Shown here in pieces: positions 49,763-62,028 of a DNA stretch of 64,000 nt. The position numbers and the translations under genes are program-made. The notes under the pieces are model-generated. The model was not told the DNA's origin and searched no databases. It saw only the letters and a program-made list of their open reading frames with translations. The DNA lies in contig CM055315.2 in the NCBI GenBank assembly GCA_029255685.2, forward strand, positions 74,987,681-75,051,680. Reading direction: 5' to 3'. The DNA comes from Silene conica. Taxonomy: Eukaryota > Streptophyta > Magnoliopsida > Caryophyllales > Caryophyllaceae. Position 1 is the stretch's first letter. Every line of letters starts with the position of its first letter.

Positions 49763-52700
49763 CCTTCAATTTGCTTTAGTATTTGAAATATATGGCGCTA
49801 GCCGATGTTTAGTTTTGACGTTTCGTTGTTTATATTGAGTCGGATATGACCATTTAATGCCTGAACTATTCAGTATTCAGGTGTGACAAGTTATGTAGTT
49901 TTCTACCAATATATTTTTTGCGGCGGGAATTAGCTTCTTGCAATTATTTTGGCTGTTTCAGGCTGTACACAATTTCTTCAAAGAGAAATTGAAGTTTCTT
50001 GTGACGGACGTTATAGATGGGCCTACGGATTCCTCAAAATGCATCCGTGTCAGACTAAGTTCAGGAGGGTCTCAAAACAGGGGAAAAAATACCCGAAAAC
50101 GTAAAGACAGGAATGGCAAACCATTTGATAAGAGAGGGTCGCAGGATTGGCCCGAAGATCGTGGGAAGTTCTTGAGGTATGGAATTATTACTTTATATTT
50201 CAGTCGCAGTTTTTCGTCTTCTGGTTTAGAGAAACTTGCCTCACACTCTCACTTTTGCACTTTGTTAGATTTCGTCTTCCTTGCCCCACACCCTCGCTTA
50301 TTTGCATGCCGTCAGATTTCTTTTTTCCTTGCCTCACACCCTCACTTATTGGCCCTTTCTAGTTCTGGGAAAGTCTTACCCTCACATTTTTGGTTTGTGA
50401 AGGAAAATCATTTCTCCATCCGTACAACAGTTATTGTTTAGTGATGACACGTTCCATTTGAAATCTATATGGTAGTTTTTTCAGTTGGAATGTCAACGTG
50501 GCAATGTCCTATCGTTTTTTATTTGCATATGCTTATTCCACTTGTGGTAACTCTATGGATGATATGCGTGGGATTTTAGCTCAATATTTCAGCTCTAATG
50601 TAGTGAAGCATCGTAGAATTACTCAGCTTGTTTCATTTTGTTCTATGTTAGATTTCTGAAATTTCTGAAATCTCTGAATAATTTTTATTGAAGGTTTCAT
50701 CTTTACAAGGAGAACAAGGACACGCAGGAGGCCTTGAGGTTGATTGGCAAGATGCTAGGCGTCCAGGTACTTTTTGCATTTATGCCCAGTTATTGACGCT
50801 GAAATATGATGTAACAACCAGCGTCAGCTTTTTTTGTATAAAAATTGGTCAATACAATTTTTCGTTTTTTTATGTTCTTTTGATATTTATTGCAAAATCG
50901 TTGTTGAGACTTCTGTATGACTTTCTGTTTGGCAGCCCAAATCGTTTGGATTTTCAGGTACAAAGGACAAGCGTTCTGTGTCTACTCAAAGGGTATGTTT
51001 TTTTTTTTAAATTAACTTAAATTAGATGTCAGATTGTCAGTAGTCAGCGTCCTATACATCTTCAGTGTATGTAACGATGTAAAATCTGTGCTTTGCTGTG
51101 GGGCCATCTCATTTAAAACAATAATCTCGTGCGTCTTCTTTGGCTCTTTCTATACTCCCTTAACTGCATGCAAGAATAGAGATGTAAATTATGTGGCAAT
51201 AAACTTTCATCATACAAGGCACGAGTTTTTGTACGCTCTTTATATACTCCCTTACCACCTCCCACTTCCGAAAACATGAGAATGTTTTGAGTCTTGTGTG
51301 ACGGTCAAAACCTCCAGACTTTTATACCTTTAAGACAGCAGCAAACTAATCAAGTCCTCTAACCATTTTGTTTACTGTACCAGAGTCACGTCATTTCCGG
51401 CATGTCGAGTGCATATCCTGCATCGTGTTGACAAGCTGTGTTGACATGTGACTCCATGGGAGATCGGTGTGGTGAAGTAGCTTAGGATGGGGACCATGGG
51501 GTAAAGGGAAGTGCCTGATAAAAATACACAAGAGGCATTTTGGCTAGAGCATTATTAGCATTCTGCTCAAATGTCCTTTTTTTTTAACATGGTAAAGAAG
51601 ATTCTAAGTAGAAACTTCTTTTAGGTTTATCCATTCTGAAGACTCAAGCTAGGCTACGCTCTCTTTCAAATATATTGACCCTCACGAGGATGTTGTCTCT
51701 TTGATCTTTGAAGTGCATCATAACTTGTCTATATGCATACATAGGTCAATTTACAGTCTGTATCATAGCATCAGCTTTAGTCAGTCTTATTTTCAAGGTG
51801 TTATCTTGTCTTATTATTGCTTTGTATTGCAGTCTGTTTTCTGCATATACGTAGGAACATACTGACAGTTGAATCCTTTTTTTCATCTGATTGTTATTTT
51901 CCATCACACTTCACAGGTAACGATGTTCAAGCAGCATGCTAGTAGATTAGCTTCTCTTAATGAAAAGTTGATTGGCATAAAAGTTGGTGACTTCTGGTAG
52001 GGTCAAAGAACCGGGGTCTGGATTTTCATATGTTTGTTAATTAATGCACTTGTAATGACCCAGTTTTCTGTTTATGCCTGTCTAGTTATGTTACAGAAGG
52101 GCTTCAGCTTGGGCAGCTATTGGGAAATAGATTTACTGTAACTTTAAGGTTAGTTTTCGTTTCATTTATGGACTTCTGAACCATCATTTTACCCTTTATG
52201 ATGGGATACAACTTTTTTTTATTCCTTGTAGAGGAGTTGTTGCTGATTCTGAAGACACCATTAGAGCTTCTGCAGATGCCTTAGGGAAAAATGGATTTGT
52301 TAACTATTTTGGACTACAGGTATTTTGCCTTTTCTTCTGTTCTTTTCTTCGAAGTATTTCCCTTTCAGCAAGAGTTCCAGATCAGTAACACAATTTACAT
52401 TCAGCAAGATGTAATCACTTTTCAGCAAGGTGTTTAATCACTTTGAGTTATTCTTTCAAAATATCTTGCAATAAACATCAACCTATATTGAGGCTACAGG
52501 CAAGCTCACCTGTGGTTTTGAGGGAGTGTGTCCAGTTGATTTAAGTTTTTCGATGTCTGTCCCTACTGGGTTGTTCCTTCATTCACAAAGTTTTCAAGGC
52601 ATAGAGACAGACATTTATTCAATTTGAGTATTTGTATTCTCACTAACAAAAACTTTTAGAACTTGTGCTTATTTGATATTCACCCTGAAAGTTGCATTTT

Positions 52701-55700
52701 GTGTTGTTCTAACAATTGAATTTTCAACTAAGTAGAAATTTATCCATGCTTGCAGAGGTTTGGAAGTGGTTCAATTCCGACTCATCTTATCGGAGCAGCA
52801 TTGCTTCGCGGAGAGTGGAAAGCTGCTGTTGACATGATTCTCGATCCAAGAGAGGGGGATATCCTTGCGGCTTATTATTTACGACATTAGTCGAGCCATA
52901 TTTCAATATTACATCTTCCATACGTTTTTCAGGTATATTGAATTGTAACAATGGTCTGTTTAGTCTTTAACTAAGATATTTGATTACAAAAGGACGCCAC
53001 AAGAAAGATTCGGGAACAGTATAAGGAAGACAGCGATGTTAATGGAGCATTAAGGAGATTGCCATATTATATGGTAGCTGAGAGGGCTATTGTAAGTCCA
53101 TGCTTGCTTACATTAATCTTGAAATTAACGTTTTCTGTTGCTTGGGGATTCTGGTTAATATGATTTATGACACTCCCGTTGAGTCAAATGTTGTGTTTGC
53201 TTTTGGCACAAAGAGCAAGTAGAGGAGAAATAAAGTGTCTGGGAATATTCAAATAGAAATAGCAAGTTGCTCGTGCAGGAAGACAGATTGCCTCCGAATC
53301 ATTTTTTGGGTGGAGTAATTTCACATCATAAAAGAAATTCCCAAATGAGAACGTTAACAATCAACTGAGACACCAAAAAATGATACATAAACCAGTGACC
53401 GGGAGAGAGGGAGTATAATTTTACTAGAATTTTGTCAACATATGTTTGTGAACTGTCATGGAGAAGATGATAATCTATGTACAGTAGATGTTAGTTTTTC
53501 ACTTTTATTTTTATTTATTTTGTTGCTAGCAGTGGTATGCTTGGAAATTGGATTCTTCATTGTTTTTAGGGGTGTGTTAGGGAAGGGGTTTTGGAGGGAA
53601 ATGTTCTCCTTCGTTTGGTTAGCAAGATAGGTGTAGAGGAATTTGGAGGGGACTGGAAAATGGATCCCCCATCTCCTCTTCCAAGGCATTTTTTCTGATA
53701 TACTCCGTAGAAGTTTTGTAGGTAAAACGCTTTCCTTCCATTCCCCTCCCTTCCTTTTTGTCCTTATCCCTCTCCTCCCTTTCCCTCTCATTTTTGTATC
53801 AAAACAAGCCCTTAACCTTTTATGCTATATGATGTGATAAGAATTTCCATTTCATTTTTTTCTGTTCTTCACAGTAGGTTCATAACTTTGCAGTTCCAAT
53901 AATTTAAGTTCAAAGGTCATAGGAGTGGCAATAAATAGTTAAATACCCGATTATCTGCCTTGTAGAGGACTATTCTGACATTCTTTTTAATGTGTTCCCT
54001 CTTTGACAAGTTGATCGATCCTAGTCTATTAATTGATTCAGAAATTCTGAAGTCTGAACCAATACCACTATTTTAGTATAAGCTTCTCATTTATGAAGAC
54101 CTTTAATCTCAATTGTCTGCCATTGTCTATGTGTTCTATTATTTTTAGCATTCTCACTGATTCAAAACATGAATTCTTTTTTTACAGTTTTTTTAATCAC
54201 CACAATATTCTGAATCCTTGCCTGCTAGACTTTTTAGTTGATTTTTTATTGACTCTTTCTACGTTTTCAGTTGCACGGTTTGAAGAAATGTCCCGGTGAT
54301 TATTTAGGGGCGTTTAGAGCTATCCCTAGAACTCTCAGAATGATGTAAGTTGTTAAGCTCGATGTAATCTCATGTGTTTTTGATGAATTGGCCATGCAAA
54401 GACTGAAAGTCCTAGACCCCTAATTAGACTCTTCAATTAGCTACCAAATTACATTAATTTGTTAGAACAAACCCTTGATTATTCTGTTCAATATCACTAA
54501 CTCTTAGCAAGTGTTTCTAATAATTTTAGAGAGTTGTTTGTAGAGAGATAAGTGTGACATCAACAAGTAAAAAAACTCTAAACTGTGAGCAACAATTTCT
54601 TATAATAAGGCCATATGGCCGGCCAAGGATCAAGGGAGAGGAAGTGGAGTGCACACTTCAATTGAGTGCACTCAACACTTCTTATCAAACCATTGTGTTT
54701 AATAACATGACTGATTGGTTCAACTCCTTGACGGCTCCTTAAGACAAAAATGGATCTCTTAAGCTTGCATATATAGGATTCAATTGATCCACAAAATAAA
54801 CCCTAAGGTTCTGTTATATGTCATATGCACTTCCTCTTCTAGAAGTTCATTCAAGTAAGCCGTTTCGACATCCATCTCTAAGATAATTCGAATAGAACGA
54901 AGCATAGCGATTGGTGCAAATGTTATGCCACGCTCGAGAAAGTTCCCAAGGTAAATTCCTAAGGTAAATCTACTATGTCCCATACCTCGAATAGAACGAA
55001 GCATAGCATCCATGCTGATCTTGATCTTAAAGATCCATTTACACTGTAGTGGTCTAAATTCCTAAGGTAAAAATCTACTATGTCCCATACCTGATTATCA
55101 TACATTGAGTCCATTTTGGATCATAGGCTTCAAGCCAATGTAGTGTAATGTTTTAGAGTGGGGACTACAAATGGCCGACCGTCTTCTGAACCTTGATTTT
55201 TCGAAAATTTTTCTTGGACCACGGAATTGCGAAAACCGTGTATTATACATTTTAACTTGAATCGTTCAGGAGGTTGTACCAGACCACAATTCTATTTCTC
55301 CCGATTTTCCAAACACTTCTCCGAGGTCATTTAAGGAGTTAAACAATTCGATTTCCGGGCTAAATAACGAGTATTAATCCATTTTTCAAGATTATTAAAG
55401 GTTTGACTAATGTTGTTTATAGCCTATCGAACTCCCAATTATGCCCTGTTGTGACCGCCTTATCTAATCTGACAAATATTGTGTGATTTATGGAGAATTT
55501 TGTTCCGGAAACCTATAATCTTAAAAATCGTGTATTATACACTTGAGTCGTTTGGGAGGACATATCGGACCAGAATTCTTTTTCTACCATTTGGAAAACT
55601 TTTCTCAGGTTAATGGGTCGACCGATTCAATTTCTCGCCAAAATAACGAGTCATAATTCACTTCTCACGATTATCGAAGGTTTGACTAATGGCTGTTTTA

Positions 55701-58700
55701 TAGCCTATCGGAAGCCCAATTGCCACCTGTTGTTCCTCTAATTGTGTAGCCGCCATTATCTTATCTCAGGTATTTTGTGTGATTTTCGGAGAATTTTATT
55801 CTGGAACCCTGGAATTTCAAAAATGGTGTATTATACATTTCAATTTGAGCTGGTCGGAGGTCATGTTGGACCAGTTCCTGGTTTTTGGAAAACTTCTCCG
55901 AGGTCATTGTAGGAGTTAACCGATTTAGGCCAAAATAACGAGTAATAATCCATTTTTCACGATTATCGAAGGTTTGACTAATGGGTGGTTTATAGCCTAT
56001 CGGAACCAATTGCCCCTGTTGTTGCTCAAATTTTGTGTGGCCGCCTTATCTCATCTCTGAATTATTGTCTGTTGTTCGGAGAATTTTATTCCAGAACCCT
56101 GAAATCCTGAAAATCGTGTATTATACACTTCACTTTCGGGAGGTTATGCCGGACCAAAATTCCTTTTCTCCCGTTTTTGGAAAACTTCTCCGAGGTCATT
56201 GTAGGAGTTAACCAATTCAATTTCAGGCCAAAATAATGAGTAATAATCCATCTCTCGCGGTTTGACTAATGGCTGGATTATGGATTATAGCCTATCGGAA
56301 CCCCAATTGTCCCCTGTTGTTCCTCAAATTTGTGTGGCCGCCTTATCTTAACTCATAAGCGGGCGTTTGGTTAGAGAAAGGGAAAGGGAAAGGAAATAAG
56401 AAATGGTAAGAGGGGAAAGGAAAGGGATTACCTAAAACTTAATTGGTTGTTTGGTTACTCTAAGAAAGAGAACTAGTGGTCCACTCACACTCATTCCTAC
56501 AACTAACACACACCACCACAAACAACCACTTATCTACTGGTGCCAGTGATGGTGGTGGAGCCTAGAGGTGGCATGGTGGCGGCGGCGGTGGCGGTAGTGG
56601 TAGTGGGGTGTTGTAGCGGCGATGGTGATGGTCACGGCAGTGATGGTGGTAGGGGTGTCATGGTGGTGGTGGCGATGATGGTGGTAGAGATGTCATGGCG
56701 GTGACGGTGGCGGTGGTGTTCACGACGGTGATTGTGGTGGAGTGTTATGGTAGTGATGGTGGTGGGGGTGTCACGCGTTGGTGGTGGTTGGGGTGTCATG
56801 GCGTTGGTGGTGGCAGGGGTGTCATGGCGGTGGTGGCGATAGTGGTGGTAGAGATGTCATGCCGTCAACGGTGTCTGGGTGGTCACGACGGTGAGATGGT
56901 GGAGTGTCATGGTAGTGACGGTGGTGGGGGTGTCACGGCGGCGGTGGTGGTGTTATGGTGGCGGTGGCAGCGGCGCTGACGTTGGCTATTGTGGTGGTAG
57001 TTGTAAGTGTGGTGGTAGGTGAAAAAAGGGGTTGAAGGATAACAAGGGTAATGAAATCTCATACCCTTGGGCGTGAGGGGGTAATGAATTAGAGAGATTG
57101 AGGGGTAAGGGAGGGAGTTCAATTCCCTTTGATTGTGTCAAACAAACGTCAACAAAGGGAATGGGTAACTTTCTTTCCCTTTCCCTTTCTTATAGACCCC
57201 CAACCAAACGCCCCCTAAATATTTTGTATGATTTTCGGGGAATTTTATTCCGGACCCTGAAATCCCGAAAATCGTGTATTATACACTTCAATTTGAGACG
57301 TTCGGGAGGTCATGTAAGATCTGAATTCTTTTTCTCCCGGTTTTTGGAAAACTAATTTGAATTATTCCTGGCGTTAACCGATTCAATTTCAAGTCAAAAA
57401 ATCGTGTAATAATCTGTGTTACGCCGACACGTGTCGGTGTCGGACACGTGTTGGCGTGTCCGACACGAAATTTCTAAATTAGTCTGACACGCCGACAATG
57501 TGTGTCTTGACGTTCGGGAGGTCCGGGACCAGAATTCTTTTTCCCACAGTTTTTGGAAAACTTCTCCGAGGTCATTCTAGGAGTTAACCGATTCAATTTC
57601 AGGCCAAAATAACGAGTAATAATCCATTTCTCACAATTATGGAAGGTTTGAATCTAGCCAAAGAGCTTGACATTATCAAATTTGAATCTTGTCAAGAGCC
57701 TGACATTATCAACTGTGTCATACAGTCATACTACAACATACGTCAATAACAATGGATAGTTCAATAATCCAATATCCATTCACTTCCAAAAAATAACAAT
57801 GGATCTTTTTACTGCATTCTTTTTGACCGAATAGAACATCAAACATTGGCATAACAATGGTTTGCCTTGACCCGATTTTAATTTGTTGTGAGAAGTCATG
57901 GAATTCATAGTTTTGATAATGTACTGCAACTCATTGATTCTGTTAGCACTTGCCTTTTTCTTCTCCCTTATAGCCATAGTCTCTGTCCCAGACTCCTAGT
58001 TTTATAGGATGGAAGGCTACAAATTAGACGTTTAAGGGTCTAAGACTCCTCTATCTGGTTGAAAGGGTTTCTATGCACTACACTGGCATTTTTTTTGTTC
58101 TTTTATTGAGTGAGTCATATGTATGACAATGAGTCATTCTGTGTTTAGGTATGTACACAGTTACCAAAGCTACCTGTGGAACCATGCAGCGAGTGTGAGG
58201 GTGCAGAAGTATGGTATGTGATGTGTTCTTGTAAATGTTTACAGTTTTGTTTATACTTTGTTCATGAATCACTGAGCATCTGAACTGTATACCAGTTGAT
58301 ACTGATCTTCTATGGAACTGTCTGGCAGGTGCAGATGCAGTGGTTGTAGGAGATCTTGTATATTGCAAAGATGATTCCAGTGAGGAGCTCATACCCCCTC
58401 AGGTAGAGTGCGAGGAGGATAGTCTGAACGACGCAGATGGTGTTGGCAACCTCGAAGAGGTTCTTGAAGTTGATGTCCCTGCCGAGAAAAACATTCTAGT
58501 CAAGGTATTTAAAAAATTTTAATTTTTTTTTAGTTTCATGCTCATTGAAAAAATCAACCGTCCGATTGCGAGAAAACAGTTACCAGAAGTATACATGGAA
58601 TGGCCTTGGAAGGTGTATTAAAAATAGATTAAAAAGGATATGAGTCCAGATAGAAAACGAGGATAAAGTCCCAAAAATCGCCACTATAATATTGCATAAC

Positions 58701-59876
58701 AAATGTTATCATATTGCTCGATCACTTTTCGAGGTGTAGTGTAGCCTTTCTTCAGTCCTGACAATGTAATTAAATTCGTGGTCAGGTTGTAGATGAGGAA
58801 GATTTGCTCAAACAGAAGTACACAATTGATGACATTCTACTTCCTTTACCCGGGTAATTTACATGTTATGTTGATGTTCTGTACCATCTTTATGGGTGGT
58901 GCTGGTTCTAAATATTGTATCACACATATTCTATCACAGTTCGAGGGCAATCTATCCAGCAAATGATGTTGCTAATGTCTATCATGATTTGGCTAGGAAG
59001 GTATGTACTTAACATGTCTACCATCTACTTAAATGAAACTTTCAAATTCTGGTGTAAAATCCTGGATTATTAGATCATAACGTTTTAAACTTAAGTTGAA
59101 GAAGCTTAAGAAGGAATCAATGCACATTAATCTTTGGACTCATGTTGCCTTTTTTGCTTGCATTCCAGGATAATATAACCTTGACGGAAAGTGTGCATAA
59201 TGTTAAGTATGTATCTTAAACACGCTTAGTTTGCTTTAAACTATATTAGATTCTCTCCTTGCTCATGTATCCCTCATCGCCAATCTGGCATGAACTTAAT
59301 GGTAATTTCTGTTTCCAGAGAATTTTCAATAACTAGTATGAGTGGTGGTTACAGACGAGTTTACCAAAAGCCAAAGGATCTTGAATGGTACCGTTCCCTT
59401 GTAAATTATAATGGTTTAGTACATGTGCTTGTTGGTTTGGTCAAGTTAGCATCTTAACCTTATTTTTTGTATTGTGAAATCCTTTGCAGGGAAATACTCA
59501 AGTACACAGATGCGACCACACCCTTGGCAGAGACAGATCTAGACATTCTTTCTAAATCTGGAACCATGACGCATGAAAATAATACAGCTGTTGGTAGTGA
59601 AGAAACTGGTGCAACTCAAAGCTCTGAGGTCCCACAGACAGCTCTGAAACTCAGTCTTACTCTCCCAGCTTCTTGCTATGCGACTATGGCTATAAGGGAG
59701 CTTCTCAAGACATCTACTTCTGTATGTGTGTTGGTTTATTTCTTCCGAATTTCATATGGGTGGATTCTCAGTTAAATATACCCCCGATTTTATACTATTA
59801 GGTGCCTTCACCATGTTAACCCTGTTTTTTACTTCTGCAGGTTGCATTTCATAAAACATTGAATGATGTAGTCTAG
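48327..59876 (+). CDS. PUS7: Pseudouridine synthase PUS7/TruD family
   Basis: Twenty exons join in frame to 664 aa: 48327-48445, 48551-48629, 48731-48925, 49962-50176, 50694-50766, 50936-50992, 51917-51996, 52086-52148, 52232-52319, 52756-52858, 52988-53091, 54271-54344, 58149-58213, 58329-58504, 58786-58853, 58940-59000, 59169-59206, 59319-59387, 59490-59721, 59841-59876. The catalytic motif GFSGTKDKRSVSTQR (exon 6) carries the family's active-site Asp. NGFVNYFGLQRFGSG, RTLRMMYVHSYQSYLWN and the C-terminal LKLSLTLPASCYATMAIRELL are TruD/PUS7 signatures. The enzyme isomerises uridine to pseudouridine in tRNA, snRNA and mRNA. Intron 10 is an AT-AC intron. Intron 12 is 3.8 kb because of transposon insertions. 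An in-frame ATG at 48246 would add a basic 27-residue N-terminus. Confidence 0.93.
49190..49365. mobile_element. Possible MITE in PUS7 intron 3
   Basis: GGTAGGAGAGATTTGG near the left pairs loosely with the right CCTCCTATCAAACAAATC. It contains a run of eleven or so G residues. No clear target duplication. Confidence 0.35.
49388..49697. mobile_element. Probable MITE in PUS7 intron 3
   Basis: The left end GGGCTTGCTTAGATT pairs with the right end GGCAAGCCC, and interior ATTACCC/GGGTAAT words pair across a roughly 300-bp span. The target duplication is not clear. It resembles the Tourist-type elements elsewhere in the window. Confidence 0.45.
49721..49757. repeat. CT microsatellite in PUS7 intron 3
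   Basis: About 18 perfect CT dinucleotides. Confidence 0.95.
52859..52987 (+). other. U12-type AT-AC intron of PUS7
   Basis: Exon 10 ends GAGGGGG and is followed by ATATCCTT, the exact U12 5' splice-site consensus. No GT donor in a usable frame exists here: reading on stops after some 11 codons. The 129-nt intron ends TTTGATTAC|AAAAG. A branch-site match GTCTTTAAC lies 17 nt before that end, within the distance window for U12 introns. Joining yields DPREGEKDATRKIRE, in frame and consistent with the family. Confidence 0.9.
53569..53811. mobile_element. Tourist-like MITE in PUS7 intron 11
   Basis: Ends GGGGTGTGTT and AAAACAAGCCC are flanked by a TTA target duplication (53566-53568, 53812-53814). 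GGAAGGGG and CCCTCCC-type interior words pair across 243 bp. This fits PIF/Harbinger-derived Tourist MITEs. Confidence 0.7.
54791..55140 (-). pseudogene. Copia reverse-transcriptase relic in PUS7 intron 12
   Basis: On the minus strand the frame reads GITFAPIAMLRSIRIIL and EMDVETAYLNELLEEEVHMTY. This matches the copia reverse transcriptase region around the MDVKTAFLNG motif, with an internal deletion between the two parts. A local duplication (CTACTATGTCCCATACCT twice) lies next to it. It is a short, broken retrotransposon remnant. Confidence 0.75.
56359..57215. mobile_element. Tourist-like element, 857 bp
   Basis: The ends GGGCGTTTGGTT and AACCAAACGCCC are perfect inverted repeats within longer GAAAGGGAAAGG arms and are flanked by a TAA target duplication (56356-56358, 57216-57218), the PIF/Harbinger signature. 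The interior is a GTGGTGG-rich, irregular array (about 56545-57010). The element splits one array unit. No transposase. Confidence 0.85.
56545..57010. repeat. GGT/GGC-rich low-complexity array
   Basis: An irregular run of GGTGGT, GGCGGC and GTCATGG words repeats at roughly 65-75 bp (GTGTCATGGCGGTG, GTCATGGTAGTGA). Any translated frame is Gly/Val-rich and not a credible protein. Confidence 0.8.
57418..57510. repeat. CCGACACGTGTCGG-type palindromic repeat
   Basis: Interlocking GTGTCGG and CCGACAC words form near-perfect palindromes. Diverged relatives of the motif appear in DCL2 introns (about 8530-8700, 14440-14640) and a CXC gene intron (about 22570-22650), so it is a dispersed repeat. It interrupts the array. 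Confidence 0.6.
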
Positions 59877-60690
59877 TGGGCAAGCAGTGATGCAGGTATC
59901 GGAAGCATTGATTATCAAAAGTGGAACATGGGAACACGTGTCGATTTTTAGTTAACAGTAAGATATTACTAAATCAGTGTTTAAACAAATCTTGGTTATA
60001 CCACGTAGGAGGGATGCATTACGGACCTTATTATCCCTTTTCAGGTCGAGTCGCTTCACCTATTATGCCATTTTCGGCGCGTTAGTTATGCCATCAACTC
60101 GGATTCATGTCGTTGAGTCTCTGCTCAGGGGTGGGTTTAGTATTTGCTATTGGGGTGGGTTTCAGATCCACAGTTGAGGTTGTAATCTAATACGGATTGG
60201 TTGTTTGTGGTTTTGGCCGAGGGGTCGGTTTATTTGAGTTGTGTCAGTCATGCTAGGACATCTTACAAGTTTATTGATTCGATATTATGTTTCAATTTTA
60301 CAGACAGACCTGATCATTTGCATTGCAAATACGCTAAGCTTCTCACTTCGACATGGAAATTCGTCTAGAAAACGTTGCTCTATGTGATCGGTTTGTTGCA
60401 GCAAATGACCAAGTTCAGAAGTCAGATACTTGTTGCAAAGCTAGGGAGGAGAAGAGGAAGGGATGGTTGTATACACTCCTTTCTCGATACTTCAGTGTCT
60501 AAGTCACTGGCGGTAAATGTCGGAAGGTCATAATTACCATTGTAACTGAAACTGTTTAAATTATTTTGTCCCTATTGACAATTATGTTCGGACTCCCTGA
60601 ACTATTATTATTATTACTCTACTCTCTGGAACAAAGTACGTGTATTGGTTCTATGAACACATTCACCTTTTCGATCGGCGCAAATTAAAG
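59877..60690. other. PUS7 3' flank
   Basis: Presumably 3' UTR at first. A 49-codon open frame (ATG at 60351) is too short and unlike anything I know, so I do not call it. No other gene is seen. Confidence 0.5.
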
Positions 60691-60890
60691 GGTAAAATAC
60701 ACGATTTCGTGATATAGGCCCAAATAAAAAATTATCCAAAAATCGCATAAAAATTGTTTTGATAGGTTTTGATAGATGATCAACCAACATTAGTTAAGCC
60801 TTAGATAATTTTGAAAACTGTATTAATAATCGTTATTTTGGCTTGAAATTGAATTGGTTAACTTCTCTGGTCCGATATGATCACCAAACG
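60690..60890. repeat. Inverted partial copy of the 285-290-bp unit
   Basis: Reads as the reverse complement of the array unit: AGTTAAGCCTT, TAATCGTTATTTTGGCTTG and GGTTAAC...TGGTCCG in that order. It directly abuts the copia gag relic, so the unit may derive from a retrotransposon LTR or flank. Confidence 0.65.
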
Positions 60891-61775
60891 GCTCAAGTTC
60901 ATGTATAGATTTAAACTGATGTTGCTTAGACACAGGTTTGCTACCTCATCTTCTTCTGAGTCTTCGTCGTCCTTGGAATCTAATTCTCCCCAGCAAGATG
61001 CGAGCATAACCTTTTTGAATTCAGTTTTGGTCTTTTCTCGTTTAGATTTGTCTTTGATCTTGTCCCAACATGGACAGTCCTTGATCATATGACATTGATC
61101 ACCACATTTGAAACTTCCTCGTTTGAAGAAGGTTTGCTTTGAGTCATTCTTCTTTTTGTCATAGGTCTTGTTATTAGGTTTAGTGAACTTTCCTTTGAAG
61201 ACAGCCTTCTTGAAGCGCCTTGCGAATAGAACTGTTTCATCTTCTAGTTCTGGTTCGCACTCTTCGCTCGTAGAGGCTTGTAAGGCAACGCTTTTGCCTT
61301 TGGGATGATCATCATCATCTCTGTTTAACATGATCTCGTGAGCCATTAGAGATCCGATGAGTTCTTGGTAAGTTAAGGTCGTGAGATCACGAGCTTCCTT
61401 AATTGCAGTGACTTTCGGTTGCCATTTTTTGGTAAGGCTTCTAAGGACTTTTCTAACTATGTCCTCAGAATCATACTTCCTACCAAGGTTCCGTAGTTCA
61501 TTTAATATGCAGGAAAATCGTGCAGATATGCTATCAATCGATTATTTTTTTCCATAGTGAAAAGTTCATATCTTTGAATTAGCAAGTCTATGCGATGTTT
61601 CTTGACTACGGAAGTTCCTTCGTAGGCAAGTTTTAGGCCATCCCATATTTCTTTGGCCGAATTATAAGATGAAAAACGATCAAATTCAGAAGTAATCATA
61701 CCGTTTTGAAGTAGACTCATGGCTTTTGAATTTTTCTCAGCAATCTTGTAATCTGCTTCTACAAATACTTGTAGT
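60890..61775 (-). pseudogene. Copia-type gag relic (UBN2/zinc knuckle)
   Basis: Minus-strand coding resemblance runs from about 61775. One part reads EADYKIAEKNSKAMSLLQNG and EIWDGLKLAYEGTSVVKKHRI, a classic copia gag (UBN2) domain. The later part reads LTYQELIGSLMAHEI, then a basic segment, and a CCHC-like zinc knuckle spelled CGDQCHMIKDCPCW. At least one frameshift around 61500 separates the parts and the final knuckle spacing is altered. No protease, integrase or reverse transcriptase follows, so the element is truncated on that side by the inverted unit at 60690. Confidence 0.8.
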
Positions 61776-62028
61776 CTTTGTATCAGAATGTGACAGATTT
61801 GGCACGATTTATGAGGCGCACGAGAGGTCGATGTCCGTTTTTTGGTAGGCGTGCTTTTGGTGTATTTTTCGTTGGTTGTTTAAAGTGTTACGAATGTCCT
61901 TATATATAATAAATTAAATCTAGGTTTTATTTCAAACCTCAAATGTTTTAGGAATATTACTTTAAGTAGAGTTCTTGTTCTAGGTAATATTCTAAAACTA
62001 ATCTTAATTGAACTAGGAAAGATTTATA

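Larger units (their letters stand above)
55150..57655. repeat. Tandem array of about 285-290-bp units, interrupted
   Basis: At least five units carry, in order, GGAGAATTTT, AATCGTGTATTATACA, GACCAGAATTC, CTTCTCCGAGGTCATT, AAAATAACGAGT, AAGGTTTGACTAATG and TAGCCTATCGGA. The AAGGTTTGACTAATG landmarks at about 55397, 55678 and 55969, with a shortened one near 56260, set the period. The fifth unit is split by the Tourist element and a further unit is partial. Confidence 0.85.

Noticed and set aside
52756..52890. Frame continuing past exon 10 of PUS7 to a stop
   Set aside because: It would remove half of a conserved enzyme; the AT-AC junction restores DPREGEKDATRKIRE and all later exons.
56695..56979. 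Val/Gly-rich open frames in the GGT-rich stretch
   Set aside because: They are low-complexity translations of a repeat within a Tourist element, open in several frames at once.
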